Assembly (NCBI GenBank): GCA_964536215.1
Contig: CAZHWT010000053.1
Span: 1-5,780, forward strand
Direction of reading: 5' to 3'
DNA length: 5,780 bases
DNA from: CAZHWT01 sp964536215
GTDB lineage: Bacteria; Patescibacteriota; CAZHWT01
Shown in pieces: positions 5,377-5,780 of this stretch. Each line of letters opens with the position of its first letter. Position 1 is the first letter of the stretch. The notes under the pieces are model-generated. The model saw only the letters and a program-made list of their open reading frames with translations. It had not been told where the DNA came from and searched no databases. The position numbers and the translations under genes are program-made.

Positions 5377-5448
5377 ACCCAATATCCCCAATACACCCAA
5401 TGCACCATTTTCCCCATGATCCCCATGACCCCTAGGATACCCATATTG
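5377..5448 (+). repeat. Composite 9-nt repeat, copy B
   Basis: Eight 9-nt units in register (ACCCAATAT, CCCCAATAC, ACCCAATGC, ACCATTTTC, CCCATGATC, CCCATGACC, CCTAGGATA, CCCATATTG). The core 5403-5441 matches 509-547 with one mismatch, in direct orientation. It differs from copy A in lacking the second arm of the CCTAGG inverted repeat. It lies between the 5' end of the three-gene block and miaA, so the two copies flank that block. Confidence 0.9.
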
Positions 5449-5450
5449 TA

Positions 5451-5540
5451 GTGAGTAGTGGGTGGTTGTGCGAATAAACGAATAGACGAATAACGAAATA
5501 TCGAGTTAACGAATAAGCGACCTATCGAACCATCGAAGTG
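5451..5540 (+). repeat. GTGAGTA heptamers, then CGA every 8 nt
   Basis: Three to four heptamers (GTGAGTA, GTGGGTG, GTTGTGC, GAATAAA) pass into a run where CGA starts at 5471, 5479, 5487, 5494, 5502, 5510, 5518, 5526 and 5534. The spacing is 8 nt throughout except one step of 7. The bases between CGAs vary, so the phase is conserved better than the sequence. The run stops seven bases before the region of the miaA -10 hexamer. Confidence 0.85.
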
Positions 5541-5547
5541 GGCATTG

Positions 5548-5553
5548 TATAAT
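5548..5553 (+). promoter_or_regulatory. miaA promoter (-10), leaderless arrangement
   Basis: A perfect TATAAT is followed by CCTGGT and the ATG at 5560. With six bases between hexamer and start codon, transcription should begin at or next to the A of ATG, giving a leaderless mRNA. The nine bases GTATAATCC are identical to the rnpB promoter (31-39). TCGAAC at 5525-5530, 17 bases upstream, is only a poor -35 match and belongs to the CGA run. Confidence 0.7.
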
Positions 5554-5559
5554 CCTGGT

Positions 5560-5780
5560 ATGAATATTTCTTCTGACAGGGTGGATGTAGCCATTGTAGG
5601 GCCGACGGCGGTGGGGAAGACTGGAGTGGCGGTGGCCTTGGGAAGCAGATGGCCGATCGAGATTATTTCGGTGGATAGCCGGCAGGTCTATATTGGTATG
5701 GATGTGGCCACAGGTAAAGAGGTGCAGTTGGGGGCGTGGCGGGAGGTGGTTGGCCGACAGACGTTGGAGATTGATGGGGT
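5560..5780 (+). CDS. miaA: tRNA dimethylallyltransferase, 5' part
   Basis: The first 73 codons of miaA, cut by the window end. The enzyme transfers a dimethylallyl group from DMAPP to N6 of A37 in tRNAs that read codons starting with U, which stabilises codon-anticodon pairing. The phosphate-binding loop GPTAVGKT (residues 14-21) is preceded by the hydrophobic strand VDVAIV. The diagnostic motif is S37-VDSRQVYIGMDVATGK, where D39, S40 and Q42 correspond to conserved substrate-binding residues. The usual 'DIGTAKP' is DVATGKE here, a small divergence. The ATG at 5560 gives the standard N-terminus; the in-frame TTG at 5545 would lie inside the promoter. There is no Shine-Dalgarno sequence and the promoter is six bases upstream, so the mRNA is probably leaderless. 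It is co-oriented with rnpB at the other end of the window. Confidence 0.95.
   Translation, partial: MNISSDRVDVAIVGPTAVGKTGVAVALGSRWPIEIISVDSRQVYIGMDVATGKEVQLGAWREVVGRQTLEIDG

Noticed and set aside
482..5448. Insertion sequence or composite transposon
   Set aside because: The flanking repeats are direct and low-complexity, no transposase or recombinase is encoded, and no terminal inverted repeats or target duplications are visible.
5164..5451. Open frame of 95 codons on + through the CGAAT and 9-nt repeats
   Set aside because: The translation is low-complexity, the product of repeats whose 60-bp and 9-nt periods are multiples of three. The one core difference from the copy at 509-547 changes an amino acid, so there is no sign of protein-level selection. 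No ribosome site or family match is seen.
5367..5594. Open frame of 75 codons on - ending in a tripeptide-repeat tail
   Set aside because: It overlaps the start and promoter of miaA, and its tail (WVYWGYW type) is just the 9-nt repeat read in threes.

Overview
The window looks like a piece of a bacterial chromosome, most probably from a Candidate Phyla Radiation (Patescibacteria) lineage. This placement is an inference. It rests on a compact bacterial type A RNase P RNA, start codons without a recognisable Shine-Dalgarno sequence, a promoter placed so that the mRNA would be leaderless, and spacers filled with short-period degenerate repeats. No gene in the window fixes the phylum.

Layout. 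rnpB (RNase P RNA) lies on the + strand at about 44-420, behind an extended -10 promoter. A repeat-filled spacer follows (421-698) and ends in a 42-bp perfect AT palindrome. Three genes on the - strand fill 699-5115. In transcription order they are a PerM/AI-2E family membrane protein (5115-4063), a P2-type cation-pumping ATPase (4016-1311) and a small GrpB-family predicted nucleotidyltransferase (1229-699). A second repeat-filled spacer (5116-5559) leads to the start of miaA (tRNA dimethylallyltransferase) on the + strand, which is cut by the window edge.

How the genes work together. rnpB and miaA are tRNA maturation functions and are co-oriented. The three - strand genes between them form a probable transcription unit led by two membrane transport proteins. 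The ATPase keeps the phosphorylation machinery and one SERCA-like ion site (E283, N718, D722). It has lost the second site (A693, I721 and Q796 where SERCA has E, T and E), which suggests a one-ion Ca2+/Mn2+ pump of the PMR1/SPCA kind.

Most unusual feature. The two spacers that flank the three-gene block carry the same composite repeat in the same orientation, 4894 bp apart. It consists of a run of 9-nt units with a 39-bp core (38/39 identical), then GTGAGTA-type heptamers, then CGAAT-type units. The second spacer also has a 60-bp tandem duplication and a run of CGA trinucleotides spaced almost exactly 8 nt apart that leads into the miaA promoter. I found no CRISPR array, transposase, tRNA gene or recognisable defence system.
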